A stretch of 64,000 bases of DNA from Tetragonia tetragonoides. Its lineage: Eukaryota > Streptophyta > Magnoliopsida > Caryophyllales > Aizoaceae. Below, piece after piece: positions 12,628-25,188 of this stretch. The stretch covers positions 34,413,501-34,477,500 of the forward strand of contig CM076152.1 of assembly GCA_038025085.1 (NCBI GenBank), written 5' to 3'. Numbering within the stretch: position 1 is the first letter of the stretch; each line of letters begins with the position of its first letter. The position numbers and the translations under genes are program-made. The notes beneath the pieces were generated by a model. That model had not been told where the DNA came from, ran no database searches, and saw only the letters and a program-made list of their open reading frames with translations.

Positions 12628-13339
12628 GTGATGGGATTCGCCACACGGCGAGCGGGCTACCGATGATGGTGGGCGTGTGGCGGTGGCTGTGGCCGGAGAA
12701 TGTTGATGTTGGGGTGGTGGGAGATGTATAATGTGATGAATACCTGTTTGTGGTGGTAGAAGTGTAGGAAGGTGAAGTGTAATAAGGGTTATTAGTAGTA
12801 GTATTTGTAGGGCGGTGGTGGTGGTGAGGGTAGTTTACGAGGCCGTAAAGGTGGTGGTGGTGGTGGTGAGGGTCGGCGGCCATCATGGCGGACTGGAGGT
12901 GGGCGCGCTTGGCGTGTTGGCGTTCGCGCTTGTGGGCGTTCTGGTGGCCGCCGAGGGCTTGGGAGGTAGGGAAGTTCCGGCAACAGTAATGGCATTCGAA
13001 TTTGCGGCCCGCCGCGCTCTCACCGTTCTCCGCTGCCGCCCCGGCTCCGCCACCGGCGGCGGTGGTGGTTTCGTGGTGGTTGGTGGTGGTGGTGTTGGTG
13101 GTGCTCTCGCCGGAGTCGGAGTTGTCGGTGGCGGCCGAGGAGGAGGAGACGTCAATGCCGAAGAGGCGGAGGCCGGAGGCAGTGGCGGCGGTGGAGGAGG
13201 ACTTGTTGTTGTCCTTGGTGGTTGAAGTAGGCCGGATGAAGGGGAGTTGTGAAAATGAGTCTACGTTCATGAAGTCATGGGTTTGATCTGTTGTTGTAGG
13301 GCTTGTTGTTGTTGGTGTTGTTGTTGTTGCCTTGTCCAT
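12335..13339 (-). CDS. Single C2H2 zinc-finger transcription factor, GIS/ZFP5/6/8 type
   Basis: An intronless 334-codon gene. It has one plant Q-type zinc finger: Cys116, Cys119, His132 and His136 (C-x2-C-x12-H-x3-H), with the helix motif QALGGHQNAHKRER. Upstream, at residues 56-65, is GLRLFGIDVS, resembling the LRLFG motif found before the finger in the GIS/ZFP5/ZFP6/ZFP8 group. Downstream, SPLAVWRIP (about 228-236) resembles another group motif. The protein ends in LDLHL, an EAR-type repression motif. By family knowledge these nuclear proteins act in gibberellin and cytokinin control of trichome and root-hair development, so a repressor or regulator of epidermal cell fate is inferred. Low-complexity Thr, His and Ser tracts fill the rest; a (GAT)n microsatellite encodes poly-Ser near 12595-12625. 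The sequence upstream of the ATG is CT-rich on the coding strand, as in a plant 5' UTR. The exact orthologue is undecided. Confidence 0.93.
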
Positions 13340-13560
13340 TGGGGTTATGTTGTACTATTAGGGAAGATGTGACTTTTGCTTTTTCTTGGTGCAATTGTCT
13401 TGAGAGGAAGCTAAGGTATTTCTAAGTTGAAGTGTTAAAAAGAAGTGAATGAAGTTGAGAGGAAAAAGGAAGAGGCAAATGTGAAAGAGAGAAGAGTAAG
13501 AGGACTATATGTAGAGAGAATTAAGGATGGTGGTAGGAGAAAGGGAGGTTTAAATGGTGG
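13340..13560 (-). promoter_or_regulatory. 5' UTR and proximal promoter of the zinc-finger gene
   Basis: On the minus strand the roughly 220 bases before the ATG are CT-rich (CTCTTCTCTCTTTC-type runs), typical of a plant leader. A weak TTTAAA box lies near 13549-13554. No TSS can be fixed from sequence alone. Confidence 0.35.
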
Positions 13561-13649
13561 GGTCAATGTTGAAGGAAGATGTATGTATGTGTACCGCATG
13601 CACAATTGAGGGCCTCTTGTATATGTGGAGTTTCTCCAAGTTCACCCTA

Positions 13650-13885
13650 AGCAAACCAAGACCCACCATAATCACGATTCTGTGTTTTGCATTTGGTTCA
13701 CGACTAAAGGTATTAATCGTCGACCACAATTACTGTTTTCCAGCACTGGTTTGTAGGCACTTTAAATGTTGGGACAGCTATTCAAGGAATTTAAAGTTAC
13801 TCTATGCCCAATGTGAGATTCAAACCCTCAACCTTGATTAAAGATGGATGAGTGTCTATCACTCAACCATACCTCCTTGATTAAT
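13650..13885 (-). mobile_element. Probable SINE (tRNA-like A and B boxes)
   Basis: Read on the minus strand, the sequence has TATGGTTGAGTGATAGA (A-box-like) followed about 40 bases later by GAGGGTTTGAATCTCAC (B-box-like), then an unrelated tail. This matches the layout of a tRNA-derived SINE. Short TAATCAC repeats near 13668 and 13881 could be a TSD but are only 7 bp, and no poly(A) tail is obvious. Confidence 0.45.
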
Positions 13886-16800
13886 CACCATTTATGTTAA
13901 AAGTGGTTTATTTTGCCATGTAATATGTATTTTTCCCTTGCTTTTATGTTTAGGGCTCTATTTTCTCAACTAAATGAAAGCAAATTGTACTAAATGAATT
14001 ATTGAATATGTGTAAGAAACAATGTAAGCTATAAAATCAAACCAAGGTGAAAGATAAAGGGTAACAATGAAAAGAATAATTGACACCAATCTCATCTCCC
14101 TCTCAATTTTTCTTTCCATTGAAATGTAATGTTTTCCTTATTACATCCTTTCTCTAGCAATCTAGGGAATTTGATACAAAAAGGAACATAAGTAAAATCC
14201 TAACGAAAAGATCTTTTGATCAAACATCCCGTAAAAAAAAAGCTAATTAATCCTCATACATATACCTATAAATGGAGTTATGATGTCCTACGACATGCAT
14301 TGGTCTTGCACGACATGAGACATGGTCGTGCCTCGTGACATAGCTGCCTCGTCGTCTCAAACTTTCATATTCCAGAGCTACATTCGATTTGGTTTGTACT
14401 TCTATGTTACTCTTTACATGTTGGCGCGTGAACCTTGCATAAATTAAAGAAAACTTGTATAGTTGCGGAAACACCATTTGAAAATTAATATTGCAGTAAA
14501 TAAATTTCATTTAAGCTAATGACGTGTTTATCCTCATGTGAGTTCCATATTTAAAGTTGATCACAAATTATTATAATACCCGCGAAAAATATGTATTATA
14601 GCTATAAATTATAGGTTTTTTATTCAATGCATTTAGAAAGTGTTTGGCCTAATTTCTTTGACATTCAAATTCTCTCTCTCTCTTATTTTACATCCTCTTC
14701 CCTCCTCTTAGTTCTTCTTCCACCTCTATTTCTAAAATATGTAGGAAAATATAGGAAGTTATAATTTGTGATTCTCCTAATATTTAGTTTTAGGAAGCTT
14801 TCCTATAATTTGTGATTCTCTGTATATTTAGTTTTAGGAAGTTTTCCTCTCCTTATTATTTGCCCTTATTATAGGCTGATTATGGGCTTGATACTCGCCT
14901 AATTTAGGCTCCAGTTTGTGTATATATTTGAGGTATTCTCTCACCTAATAGTATAGAAAACCATTAAACACAAAACTCTGTCTTCAAGCTTTTCAAAATA
15001 TACCTATAATGTGCTAGAATTTAAATTTTCCAATACTAAACATAAACTTATTGTATTACTTTTGTACGGATACATGAGATAACTAGTCATTATATATATA
15101 GGGGATTATGCTTCCTTTAGGTGCCCCCTAAACCATTGTTCTGGATTATTATAAAGGGTCAGTTGCGAGATGTGCGACGCAGTAGCTAGTAATCTAAGAT
15201 CATTTAAGTCATTCAAGAAATTAAGATTTTATTATTGAGGTAGTAGTCCTTGCAGCACAAGAAGAGTGCTATTTTTGTTATTGTACTTTTTGCATTATAA
15301 AAATCATTAAAAAATCTGTTTTTGTCTCTTTTTTGAGGTGCAAGAGCAATTGTAATAATGTTTCAGCTTATTAGTTCACAGAATCACAGTACAGTATGGA
15401 TACATTATTACATATATATACGTACAAGGGCTTTCACCTTGTCTGTATACATTACTTTGTTCTTCACAATTGCTCTACATGAGTAGCTATTAGTCAATCG
15501 ATTGATAAGAAACTCCGTTGGTGGGACATGATGAGCTCCTTTCTCTCTCTTCAGGACCAGGTACTAATAGTTGTTGATGCTTCTTTATAGTTGTTGTTTG
15601 TTTTACATCTACTTGCAGGAATTCATCAGCAAATGTAAAGTGGTCCTAATAAAATGCATTAACAAGGACAAGAATTTTTTTAATTTTTTTACCATTTTCC
15701 CCAACTATAGGTTAACAAAAGTACACGGTTTGTTCTCTTTCCATGTTTCTTTTTGTGGAAAAGTCTTTTTCTTAAATATATTTCTCAAGCATCTCGATGC
15801 CTACAGGTCGATCAAATTAGATTTCATGCGAGTAATATCAAGTTTGAAGTTAGTCAAATTCAATATCTCTGTTCTTCGAATTTCGATTCGAAAGAACCCT
15901 GCTTGAAAACTCTAAATTTTCTATTAATTTTGGATTAGTTCAATTTTAGTAGTGTTACCTTGGATTGCTCCTTAATTTTCGAAAGGTTATTAGATTTTAA
16001 CTTGCAGTATCAAAATGATGAGGATCGACATGTCTTTGATTCAAATGATAGGAATCCATTATCCTAATAGTGAAATATTTGCATGGAGCTTATACTCATT
16101 AGTTTAAGCTGAAGTGTTTAATAATTTTGAGTGTCTTGGTTAGACTTAGACCTATTAATTGATAAAATTTGATGCTAGGGCTTACATGTTCCTTGCTTAC
16201 CTCATCTTTCCAATTGTAAGATTCTATATTGATTGATGATTACCTAAATGTTAGCTTGTTCCTTGAAAATATTGAAATTCAAGTCCAGAAAAAAAATTAT
16301 AAATTCATCTAAACAGTCGCGGTCATCTCAAAATTAATCGAAAATAGGCAAATAGCTCCAGACATGTATGCATATCACTATGTCAGGAATTAAAATGATT
16401 TAACTTAATCCAGAACGAATTAACCAAATATATTAAGAATCAATAATTTTTTCTTCAAAAAAAAACAAGAATCAATAATGACAAATGTAACATTTCAGTT
16501 CCACATCGAAAGATTATTGTGAGGATTTTGCATGTCAATATTGAGGGACAAAAGGATAAAAGTTAGTTAAACCTTTAGTTCAGTTCAATTGATGAGTTTA
16601 ATTAAACTTTAAGCTTGTCATATGCATCAATTTAAATCAATCATGTATCCGTATGTATTGGACCTATATTTACATCTGTTTAAAGCTTCTAGGTGTGTAC
16701 CTTTTTGCTAATAATTCTAATATAATTATTTTTTTTAGGCAAATTCTGAGAGATTCCTATTGGCTATTTAGATTCATTTATATCTTTTAATTTATTTTGA

Positions 16801-17110
16801 ACTTTTACCGTTGGTTAACTAATACTCCATAGCTCTTCAAGTACTGTGAAAGCGATAGTCTGATAGAGAGATTTTATTTTCTTGACAAAAAAAGGGAAGA
16901 AACTGATTAACAATGAGGTGGATTTTGTTGGTTAGTATGACTTAAAGAGTTATTTTTGGAATAAGGGTAAGTTTCAGAACAACCACATCCCTGCAAATAA
17001 TTCATGGGTTCGAACTGAAAGTAGCAAATTAATGATCCATTTTTAGCTTTATTCTGCAAAATAACAGATAACATTTCTGCTATCTATAGTATAGCTAGGG
17101 ATGCTTTTCT

Positions 17111-17115
<5 letters not shown>
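13886..17115. other. Intergenic sequence, no gene seen
   Basis: AT-rich sequence without recognisable coding potential. The 111-codon open frame at 15571-15906 (plus) has no domain I recognise and lies in sequence of intergenic composition, so I do not call it. Confidence 0.35.

Positions 17116-17161
<46 letters not shown>
17116..17161. repeat. (AG)n microsatellite
   Basis: About 23 uninterrupted AG units. Confidence 0.97.
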
Positions 17162-17164
<3 letters not shown>

Positions 17165-17440
17165 TTGATGTGCATGCTTTAGCTGCTGCTGGGTTATGCA
17201 ATTATTCCATTTCACCCAACTCAGTCTGATCAGCCATCTTTCGTTATAATTTCAACCTCCCTTTTCTGTGGTTTTGGTTTGCCTTCTTCTATTGTACAGT
17301 CCCTTTCTTACCTCCTTTTTTTCTCCTCCTTCTTGGGTTTGTAATTCAGATGCATAGATGGTTTCAGACTGTAAGTGATCTAAGCTTTTGCTTTTATATT
17401 TCTTTAACGGGAGGTGTGTTCTTTTTCACTTATTGGACTT

Positions 17441-18174
17441 AGGGTGCATTCTTTTTTACTTATTTCTACTGATTTCTCACTGATTGAGTAAAGTCCTACC
17501 ACTGATTCTCACTGATTGAGTAAAGTCCTACCACTGATTCTCACTGATTGAGTAAGGACATATCACTGATTTCCACTGATTCAATAAGGTCCTGTCACTG
17601 ATTTCCACTGATTCAATAAGGTCCTTCCATTGATTCTCACTGATTCAATAAGGTCCTGTCACTGATTCTGTGAGTAGAAATGTGGGCCGTACTACTGATT
17701 CCACTGATTGAGTAAGGTCCTGCCATTTTTATTTTTTTTGATTAGTAGGTCCTACCATTGATTCTCACTGATTCATGAATAAGGTCTAGTCACTGATTCT
17801 CACTGATTGAGTAATGTCTTGCCACTTATTTTCACTGATTGAGTAAGGTCAAATAAGTGGAAAAGAACACCCTACTCATCAGTGGAAATCATTGATACAA
17901 CAAGACCTTACATAATCATTGAGAATTTGGTGGTAATACTCTTACCAAATTAGTGGAAATCAATGACAGGAGCTACATTCCTACTCACAAAATCAAGGGC
18001 AGAACCTTACTGAATCAGTGGAAGGACCTTACCGATTCAGTGGAAATTAGTGACAAGATCTTACCCAATCAGTAGAAATAAGTGGTAGCACCTTTTCCAA
18101 TCAGTGAGGATTAGTGGAGGACCTTACCAAATCAATGAGAATCAGTGGGAATAATAAGTGGAAAAAAGCACCCT
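17441..18174. mobile_element. MITE with ladder of about 30-bp internal repeats (largest copy)
   Basis: The termini are inverted repeats: AGGGTGCATTCTTTTTT on the left, and on the right AGTGGAAAAAAGCACCCT. The interior is a chain of units reading CACTGATTCTCACTGATT GAGTAAGGTCCT..., about 25-40 bp each, in plus orientation to about 17870. It then continues in inverted orientation (AATCAGTGAGAATCAGTGG type) to the right end, so the whole element can fold back. A second family end (GGTGTGTTCTTTTTCACTTATT) lies immediately left. The same design recurs at 26036, 29341, 31231 and 53484. No coding capacity. Confidence 0.7.
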
Positions 18175-18181
18175 AGATTCA

Positions 18182-18350
18182 TGGTGTGTTCGTTTCCACC
18201 GAAATGAAAATGAACTCTTAATTGGACTGAATTGAACATCTGAAGTGCACTAAATAGTATGTGAGAGAAAAGTATGTCACTGATCATCACTGAACTGAAC
18301 CGAACTAAACTGAACTAAACTCCATTAGCCAAACCGATTCTAAATTCAGG
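18182..18350. mobile_element. MITE fragment, GTGTGTTCTTTT family, AACTGAACT interior
   Basis: The left end GGTGTGTTCGTTTCCACCGA is followed by GAACTGAACCGAACTAAAC-type repeats. The right terminus is missing or degraded. It abuts the large ladder MITE. Confidence 0.4.
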
Positions 18351-18639
18351 CTCTGTTATCCTTTGCTTATTTTGGTTAAGTTTAGTTCATGTGTAAGTTC
18401 TCAATCAAATAAGTTTTTGTTCCAAAATAATTTAATGATGATACTTTTGTCATTGTAAAGATTTCAAATGAGTTTAAACTTGAATATGTCAATCAATTAT
18501 GGTTAAATGTCAAGTTTAAAATAAAAACTCAATTCAATTTAGTTCAATTAAATTCAAATATAGTCAGTTTGATTTATTACAGTTTTTCAATTTCCAAGTG
18601 AAAAGCATATTTCAAAAAATGTAATTAGACAATTCCCAA

Positions 18640-19099
18640 AAAAAAAAACAAGTTGAGCAAACGAGCAGTTATACGAGCAGCGGTTAAGCAAGTTGCAGCA
18701 GAGGTGGAGATCGAACTAGCAGAAGCGCAGGCTGTCCTCTTGGGGGCGCAGATGGCTCTTCAGGCTGGTTGCTTGAATATTGTGGTAGAGAGCGACTGTT
18801 TAGCAATAGTGCAAAAATTACTGGAGCAATCTCAACCTATTTCTCATGTTGGTTTTTGTTTGATTGATATTTATAGATTAGTTTCTTGTTTTGTGAGCTT
18901 AAGGTGGCGTCATGTAAAGCGGGAAAGGAACAAGGTTGCACATGAGCTTGCTCACTTGCGCCCGATCTCTTTTTCGACTAGAGTTTGGGTGGATGGAAGC
19001 CCGGAGTCAGTGACGGATGTAATTGCGTCTGATTTTTGTAACGCTACTCTTATTAATACTTAATACATTCGTCTGTTTTTCTCAAAAAAAAAAAAAAAA
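18640..19099 (+). mobile_element. 5'-truncated LINE: RNase H domain and poly(A) tail
   Basis: The open frame at 18653-19063 (136 codons) encodes an RNase H-like domain of the type found at the C-terminus of plant LINE reverse transcriptases: ELAEAQAVLLGAQMALQAG, then VVESDC (acidic active-site strand), then VKRERNKVAHELAH with the conserved Asn, Ala and His. Some 20 bases after the stop (TAA at 19061-19063) comes a CTC followed by about 16 A, the expected LINE 3' end. The upstream RT and endonuclease are absent, so this is a truncated, immobile copy. A clear TSD was not found. It could instead be a domesticated RVT_3 gene, but the short length and poly(A) tail argue against that. Confidence 0.7.
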
Positions 19100-19795
19100 T
19101 TCGTCAAAAGATTGTTAGATTGTATTTCAAAATCCAAATGACACATTTCAATTGGTTACACTAAAATGACATTGGTTACAAACGATAACAGTTGCTCTTT
19201 CGAGAGGAATAACAATTGCGCTTTAATTTCTAATATTGACACTCAAATACTATATTTGTGTTGACCAAATGTGATATTGGTATTAAAATTGACATTAATC
19301 CTTTATTTTTTTAAATTTTTTATGGTGGTAATGAAATCATTACCACGTTGACTACATAAAGAGAGGAAAACCTCTATACAAATGATCATAATCTGATAGT
19401 GACAATCTTTTGTAACAAATAGTTCATTTTATAATTTTTTTTCTTTACAGAAATCACTTTTTTAAATTTTATGCTACCATAGAACCATCAATAAACCAAC
19501 AACTGAACTAAATTGACCCTTAATTTATCATGACTTTGTTAAGTATAGACACAATGTTAATGGCAACCTACTCACGGCAGTCGCATACTAAAATGACAAT
19601 CAATCGAGAGTCAATCAATTTAAGCTTAATTTAATTTTTAATTTTGATGTGTGATTTAACAATGATGAAAATTATTTAAAACAATTTTTATAAAACACAA
19701 CTTTTGAAAAAGTGACATACTTAAAGGCGAAATCCTTAATCCTTAAAGGCCGGTGTTATTCTAACTGATTATAAAATAAACGTATTATATTTCGA
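19100..19795. other. Intergenic AT-rich sequence
   Basis: No gene, RNA or mobile-element signature is visible. Confidence 0.35.
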
Positions 19796-19823
19796 CTAGT
19801 TTGAAGCTCGTGCGATGCACGGG
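19796..19823 (-). mobile_element. Helitron 3' terminus (hairpin plus CTAG)
   Basis: Read on the minus strand, the stem CGTGC, loop ATC, stem GCACG is followed by AGCTTCAAA and then CTAG, with a T as next base. Helitrons characteristically end in a GC-rich hairpin about 10 nt upstream of CTRR, inserted between A and T; here the plus strand reads A|CTAG. The body would extend towards higher coordinates. The 5' end is not identified and may be near 22260. Confidence 0.55.
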
Positions 19824-19924
19824 TTTATGTTAATACACTCGTATATAATACTATCTTCGGTCGTATCCCTATGTGGCGCTCTATACTCCCAGAAAATATT
19901 TCTCTATATGTATAAAGGAGTAAT

Positions 19925-20005
19925 AAAGCCCGTGCATACCATAATTATTTACAAAACCCGTGCATATCATAATTATTTATAAAGCCCGTGTATACCATAA
20001 TTAAT
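19925..20005. repeat. Minisatellite, three units of about 27-30 bp
   Basis: Three consecutive imperfect copies of AAAGCCCGTGCATACCATAA followed by TTATTTA. The CCCGTGCAT core echoes the Helitron hairpin 100 bp to the left. Confidence 0.7.
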
Positions 20006-22260
20006 TTTAAATCAATTTAGATATTTTTTTATTTAATTAATGGTCAATTCTCTTATATTATGATGACGTACATATTTAAGTTAGATCTTTTTACCGTTCA
20101 AGAAAAAAGTTGGAATTTTATTTAATTATAACTCCATACGTTTTAGTCTCTAATATCCGTTACCTATTAGCATAACCATCACTCACTTGTGCATAATTAG
20201 TAGTTACATTTTTATTTGAGTATGGTAAAATTAATAAATATGAGTTGATAACATATTTAATTTCAGGTGTCAACTTTTTCAATGTCCAATGATGTAAAGT
20301 CTTTGAAAATTTTGAAATATATGACATCCGATCACTATCAACTAATAAGTAATTCCTAAATCAAATTTTATATAGTATAAGCTATAATGCTTTTAGCCCA
20401 ATTGAATTTCGTGATTTATGTCATAGTTTAATATATGGCTATCTTAAGAAGTAAATTCAAGTATGATCTATAGAAATCACTTAATTTAGGTTAGTATAAA
20501 AATTAATTAAATAACACAAAGTAGGATATCGAAGGGTGGAAAAGGGAAAAGAAAGAAGAAGAAGAGAAACGTAAAGGATGAGGGACCATTCTAACTACTT
20601 GTATTGCATTACTTGTGCCTCAATGCAAATTGGATGGTATGGTAGGTAAAACACTATACAATAAACCACATGAGGCGGCCTCATATATAAGGCGGGATAT
20701 ACATGAACAAAAAAGTGATACCACTATACATTAAATGTGATAACTCCAAATAAAAAAAAAAGTAATACCCTGTGTATAAGGCCGCCTCGCAAAAGAGTTT
20801 TTGAAAACACTATGGTAAGAAAAATTGTACACTTTTTTTCATTGCTGCAATCAAGATAAGCGACATCAATTATTTATAAACACTTATTTCTCTTTTAGTA
20901 TAATACAAACTCCAATTAAAAGAGCAATTATTAAAATATATAATATTTTATCACTGAAAAAAAGAGAAAAAAAGAAACTCTTAATTCATACAATTTTTGT
21001 TTGTGCCCAAAAAAGAAGAATCTTAATTCATACAATGGTTAGTGAGTAAATATTTACAAATTGGAAATTAACCAATATTCTCATGTATTGACATCTTGAT
21101 ATCAGTATTGCTTCTATATCAATAGGTTTGATCTCGAGAGGCTCACCACCACCATCACAGTCCACCACCACCAGGAATACAAAGATATTAATACTGCATA
21201 ACTTAAGTTAAATGTTGCAACTTTGATGACATATATGAACAAAAGTATAAACATTAAAATCAAATTCGAGGAAAACAAATAAAAAAAAAGTCATGAACAG
21301 CCAATAGTATAATCATAAATTATATATAGTTATAAAACAAAAAATACGGATACATACCTTAAGACGAGTGTAAACATAGTAGCATTTATACACCAATTAA
21401 CAATACATACTATTAGACTATTCAGTTATGGAAAGCTAACATAAAGCATATGATCATACTATAGAAAACATGTATTAAAAGAGATACTTGTATGTGATCA
21501 TCAAAATAAAAAACCGAAAAAAAGAAAATCTAGTACTCATTTGCCAACCCTTTCATTTGATTAGTTACAATTGTAAGTATTCTAATTCTACTCAAAAACT
21601 ACCATATAGTTTTATATGTTGCTTTTTGTTTAATTTTTTAATGCTAGTTTTTAAGCTGTTTATTAATATATTTAAGCATTTCAATTTCTTTTTATTATGA
21701 TAATATCATAATTGAGAATTATTAGTTGATTGAGAATCCGTATACTTCTTTTGGCTTTTTATTTCTTTTTTCTTTTTATGATAATAATAGTGGTAGTTTT
21801 AATTCTTATTTCCTTTTATGATAATATTGTTAGTTTTAATTCAATTTCTTATTGATTTAAAGTCTTCTAGTTCATATTGAAGTCTTTTTTTGTTTATTTA
21901 GTAATATGTTCTTTGATGATGTGGTGTGCCTCTGTTACCCCAAAAATGTCTCTTTATATATTCTAAACATATTGTAAACGCATCTTGTTCTGAAGTATTT
22001 TTCGATCTGATTCTGATGATGCAATTTTTGTTATTTTTTGATAAGTATAGAAAACGCTATATATGATTTTGAATATATGACGACGATCAGTTTTAACCCT
22101 CATAAAACTCTAATGGATGCTAAGACTCCTAAACATTTTAGACTCGTTTTTTTTTTTTTTTTTTTTTGGTCTTTATTCTCGCTTAGGTGGCGCGCTATTA
22201 AAATTCTCGCCTACGTGGCGTGTCTCAATGCGTCCGAAATATGCCTCCTTTATATATATA
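20006..22260. other. AT-rich repeat-derived sequence, no gene
   Basis: No open frame here has protein-like composition. A T-run of about 20 at 22147-22166 is followed by TCTCGCTTAGGTGGCGCGC and ACGTGGCGTGTCTCAATGCG, which look like internal Helitron sequence. This block is probably the body of the element whose 3' end is at 19796. Confidence 0.35.
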
Positions 22261-22591
22261 CTAGTTTTATGTCCGTGCTTCGCACGGACTCGTAAATATC
22301 TCTCGGAAATGAAGATAACTCCCTAGGTGATACCTTATGTCTGTTGTATTTTGCACAACTAATTTTATATTTGACTACTTTTATATTTTTGTATAAAATG
22401 CGCTTTTAAATTGATCTACATCTAAAATAAATGAATGTAAAAAAAAAAGGACTAATTTGTGAACATAACTTGAGGATACTTTAAACTTCACAAAAGAATA
22501 AGAAAAGATAATTTAATGAAGTAAGATTTTTATTTTTTAGAGTTACGTAACTTAAAATATGTTATTTTGTAGTTTGAAATAATAAGCAAAT

Positions 22592-24760
22592 AAATCATAT
22601 AATAAAGTCGAGTGAATCATTTGGGACTTTGATCATGATTTGTTAAGATATGTAACAAAGTTGCACATGTGGTGTCAACGTGTCATCTTTACATGGAGAT
22701 TCCCTCTTATGTGACCTCTACATGTTATCACTGCATGGTAAGGACCCAACTTGTATAGGTCACATATATCTCCATTTAAAACCTTTTTCAAATCCAATCC
22801 ACTGAAATAAGTTTAATGATTTTTTTGACTTGCATACCTAAAATTATTTTTTTTTAATATAAAAATATGCTAATAAATATGTAATAAAGTTAACTAATGT
22901 TGAGGCATTAAGGGAAAATACTTGGATGATGAGTTGTTAGGCTATGTGGCAAGCTTTGCTAATATGGCTACTTTGGTGTCATCGTGACACGATTTTGGGC
23001 CTCTATGTGGTGTCTTACATGTCGTGCACACACGAAAAGAAAAAAGAAACATTTTTACAAATATATTTAATAAAGACATTAAAAATTTATGGTATAAAAT
23101 TATAAATATTATTTGTGAAATACAATTAATTTTATGTTTATCCATAGGATGCATGTTAATTCTTAAAAATAATAGTATAATTTCATGTCTCCCTCATAAT
23201 TTACTTCTAAAAATCCTTTGAAATTGATCTACATCTAAAATAGTGTGAATGTAAAAATTAATTGATTTATGAACATAATTTGAGCCTACTTCAAAATTCC
23301 CAAAGAAAAAAAAAGATTAATTAATGTCTCTCTAGTTAAAAATAAGTCTCTTATTGCAATTGGATTTTTGGTAATTGAATAAAATGTGAGCAAAAAATTT
23401 CCACTTTATAAAGTTATAATCGACAATTTGATCCTAAATATTTATTTCTCAAATGTGCTAAGTAGTTCAACGTTCATAAATTTTAACATAACTTATAAGG
23501 AGTGTGACTTTTTTTTTTTGATTAGGTAAGCAGTGTTACTTGAATCCTACTCTTTATTTGCTTGGCATTTATATAATTATTTTACATAAGTATGTCTAAA
23601 GTGCTATATTAAAGTCTCAATTAATTTGCTAAGACAGCATTGGAGTGGATGATGAGTTGACGTTCATGTCTCATCCCCAACACGAAATGTCCGTCCATAT
23701 GGCATCTGTATATGAAAAATGACTCCGTTTTTCTTATAAATAAAAAATATTTATTACAAATTGAATTTAAATATTTAGAATATGCTTTTGTTACTAATAT
23801 TCAAGTGTGATTTACAACTAATATAATACAAATATGGATATCTTAAGTGTATTATCCAATTAGTTTATACCAAACCTTTTCAAAACCAATCTACTAATCA
23901 ACTATGATTTATATTTTTTAGATTATGTAACTAAAGATATAATATTTTGTAATTTGAAATAATATGCAGATAAATCAAATAATAAATTCGAGTAATAATG
24001 AATTTTCGACACTTGGATTGATCCGTTAAGCTATGTGGCCAAGTTGTGCACATGTGACATGTACGTGTCATATTCACACAAACATATTCTCTTATGTGTC
24101 ATCCTACATGTCATTACCGCATGAAAATGACCCAACTTTCATAGGACATATTATCTCATTTTGAAGGTTTTTTCAAATCCAATCCATTGAAGTAATTATT
24201 ATAATTTTTCGACTTATGATGAGACATTTATGAGTGACACTTGGATGAAGAGTTGTTAGGCTATCTGGCAAGTTTTGCTTACGTGATGCTTAGGTGTCAT
24301 TGTCACACGAATTTACACCTCCTATGTGGCGTCGTATGTATCGTGCCCACACAAATTGGACTCACTTTTATACGTATACGGATGTGGCACCTATGTGTTA
24401 TCTTCACACGAACATATCCCTCCCATGTGGCGTCCCACCTGTCATCCTCACACGAAAAGAACCCAACTTTATCGGACATAGTACATATGTATCTCATTTT
24501 GAAGTATTTTCCGAACCTGTTCAAATAGAGTAAGAATTATAATTTTTAAATTTGCATAACAAAAGTTATTTTATTTTATAATTTGGATAATATTATAATA
24601 ATTATATTATGTTGTATTTATGACCATGCATTAATGATTGATCCACTTAATGAGTGTCTTAGGTGGCGGCATACGTGTCATCACCACACGAATTTGGGTG
24701 CTTGCATGACATCCCACGTGTCGTCCTCACGCAAGCGTGGCATGCCCACACGTAACTGAC
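22592..24760. repeat. Diverged tandem and interspersed repeats inside the Helitron
   Basis: Related segments recur, such as GAGTTGTTAGGCTAT(G/C)TGGCAAG near 22930 and 24250, and AAATCCAATCCA(C/T)TGAA(A/G)TAA near 22792 and 24176. AAATTGATCTACATCTAAAA occurs at 22409 (just outside this span) and 23221. Spacings of about 810 and 1310-1380 bp indicate old segmental duplication. Units are rich in ACGT cores. Confidence 0.5.
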
Positions 24761-24763
24761 TCA

Positions 24764-24872
<109 letters not shown>

Positions 24873-25188
24873 ATTACTACACCACGAAAAACAAAACACG
24901 TAGTAAAGTTAGGATAATCGTGTCTCAGTCCATGTGTTAAGAGATTCCCTTTAGCCACGTGCAAAAGGAAAGAAGTTCTTCTTTGTTAAACCTCAAAAAA
25001 AATTTAGGATAATCGTTCATGTAAATTTTAAATAAAATATAGTATTTAATCCTTTTTTATTTTCTCTCTTAATGATCAAGTGCTTCTCCACTACTCTCTC
25101 ATCTTAGTTAGTGGCCCTACCCAACATGACCTTACCTTAACTCCATAAGCCCACAACCTCTCAATATCCAAAACTTACAAACATCAAC

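Noticed and set aside
12792..13286. Several open frames antisense to or overlapping the zinc-finger gene, Gly/Val- or Pro-rich
   Set aside because: They are shadows created by the GC-skewed, repetitive codons of the C2H2 gene; none has a domain or matching leader.
14247..14510. 87-codon minus-strand open frame with GACATG/CGTGCC repeats
   Set aside because: The repeat text makes the frame open by chance; nothing recognisable in the translation.
17441..18174. Regular roughly 30-bp repeats resembling a CRISPR array
   Set aside because: The units are degenerate, spacers are not unique, the array is inside a plant MITE with inverted ends, and the context is eukaryotic.
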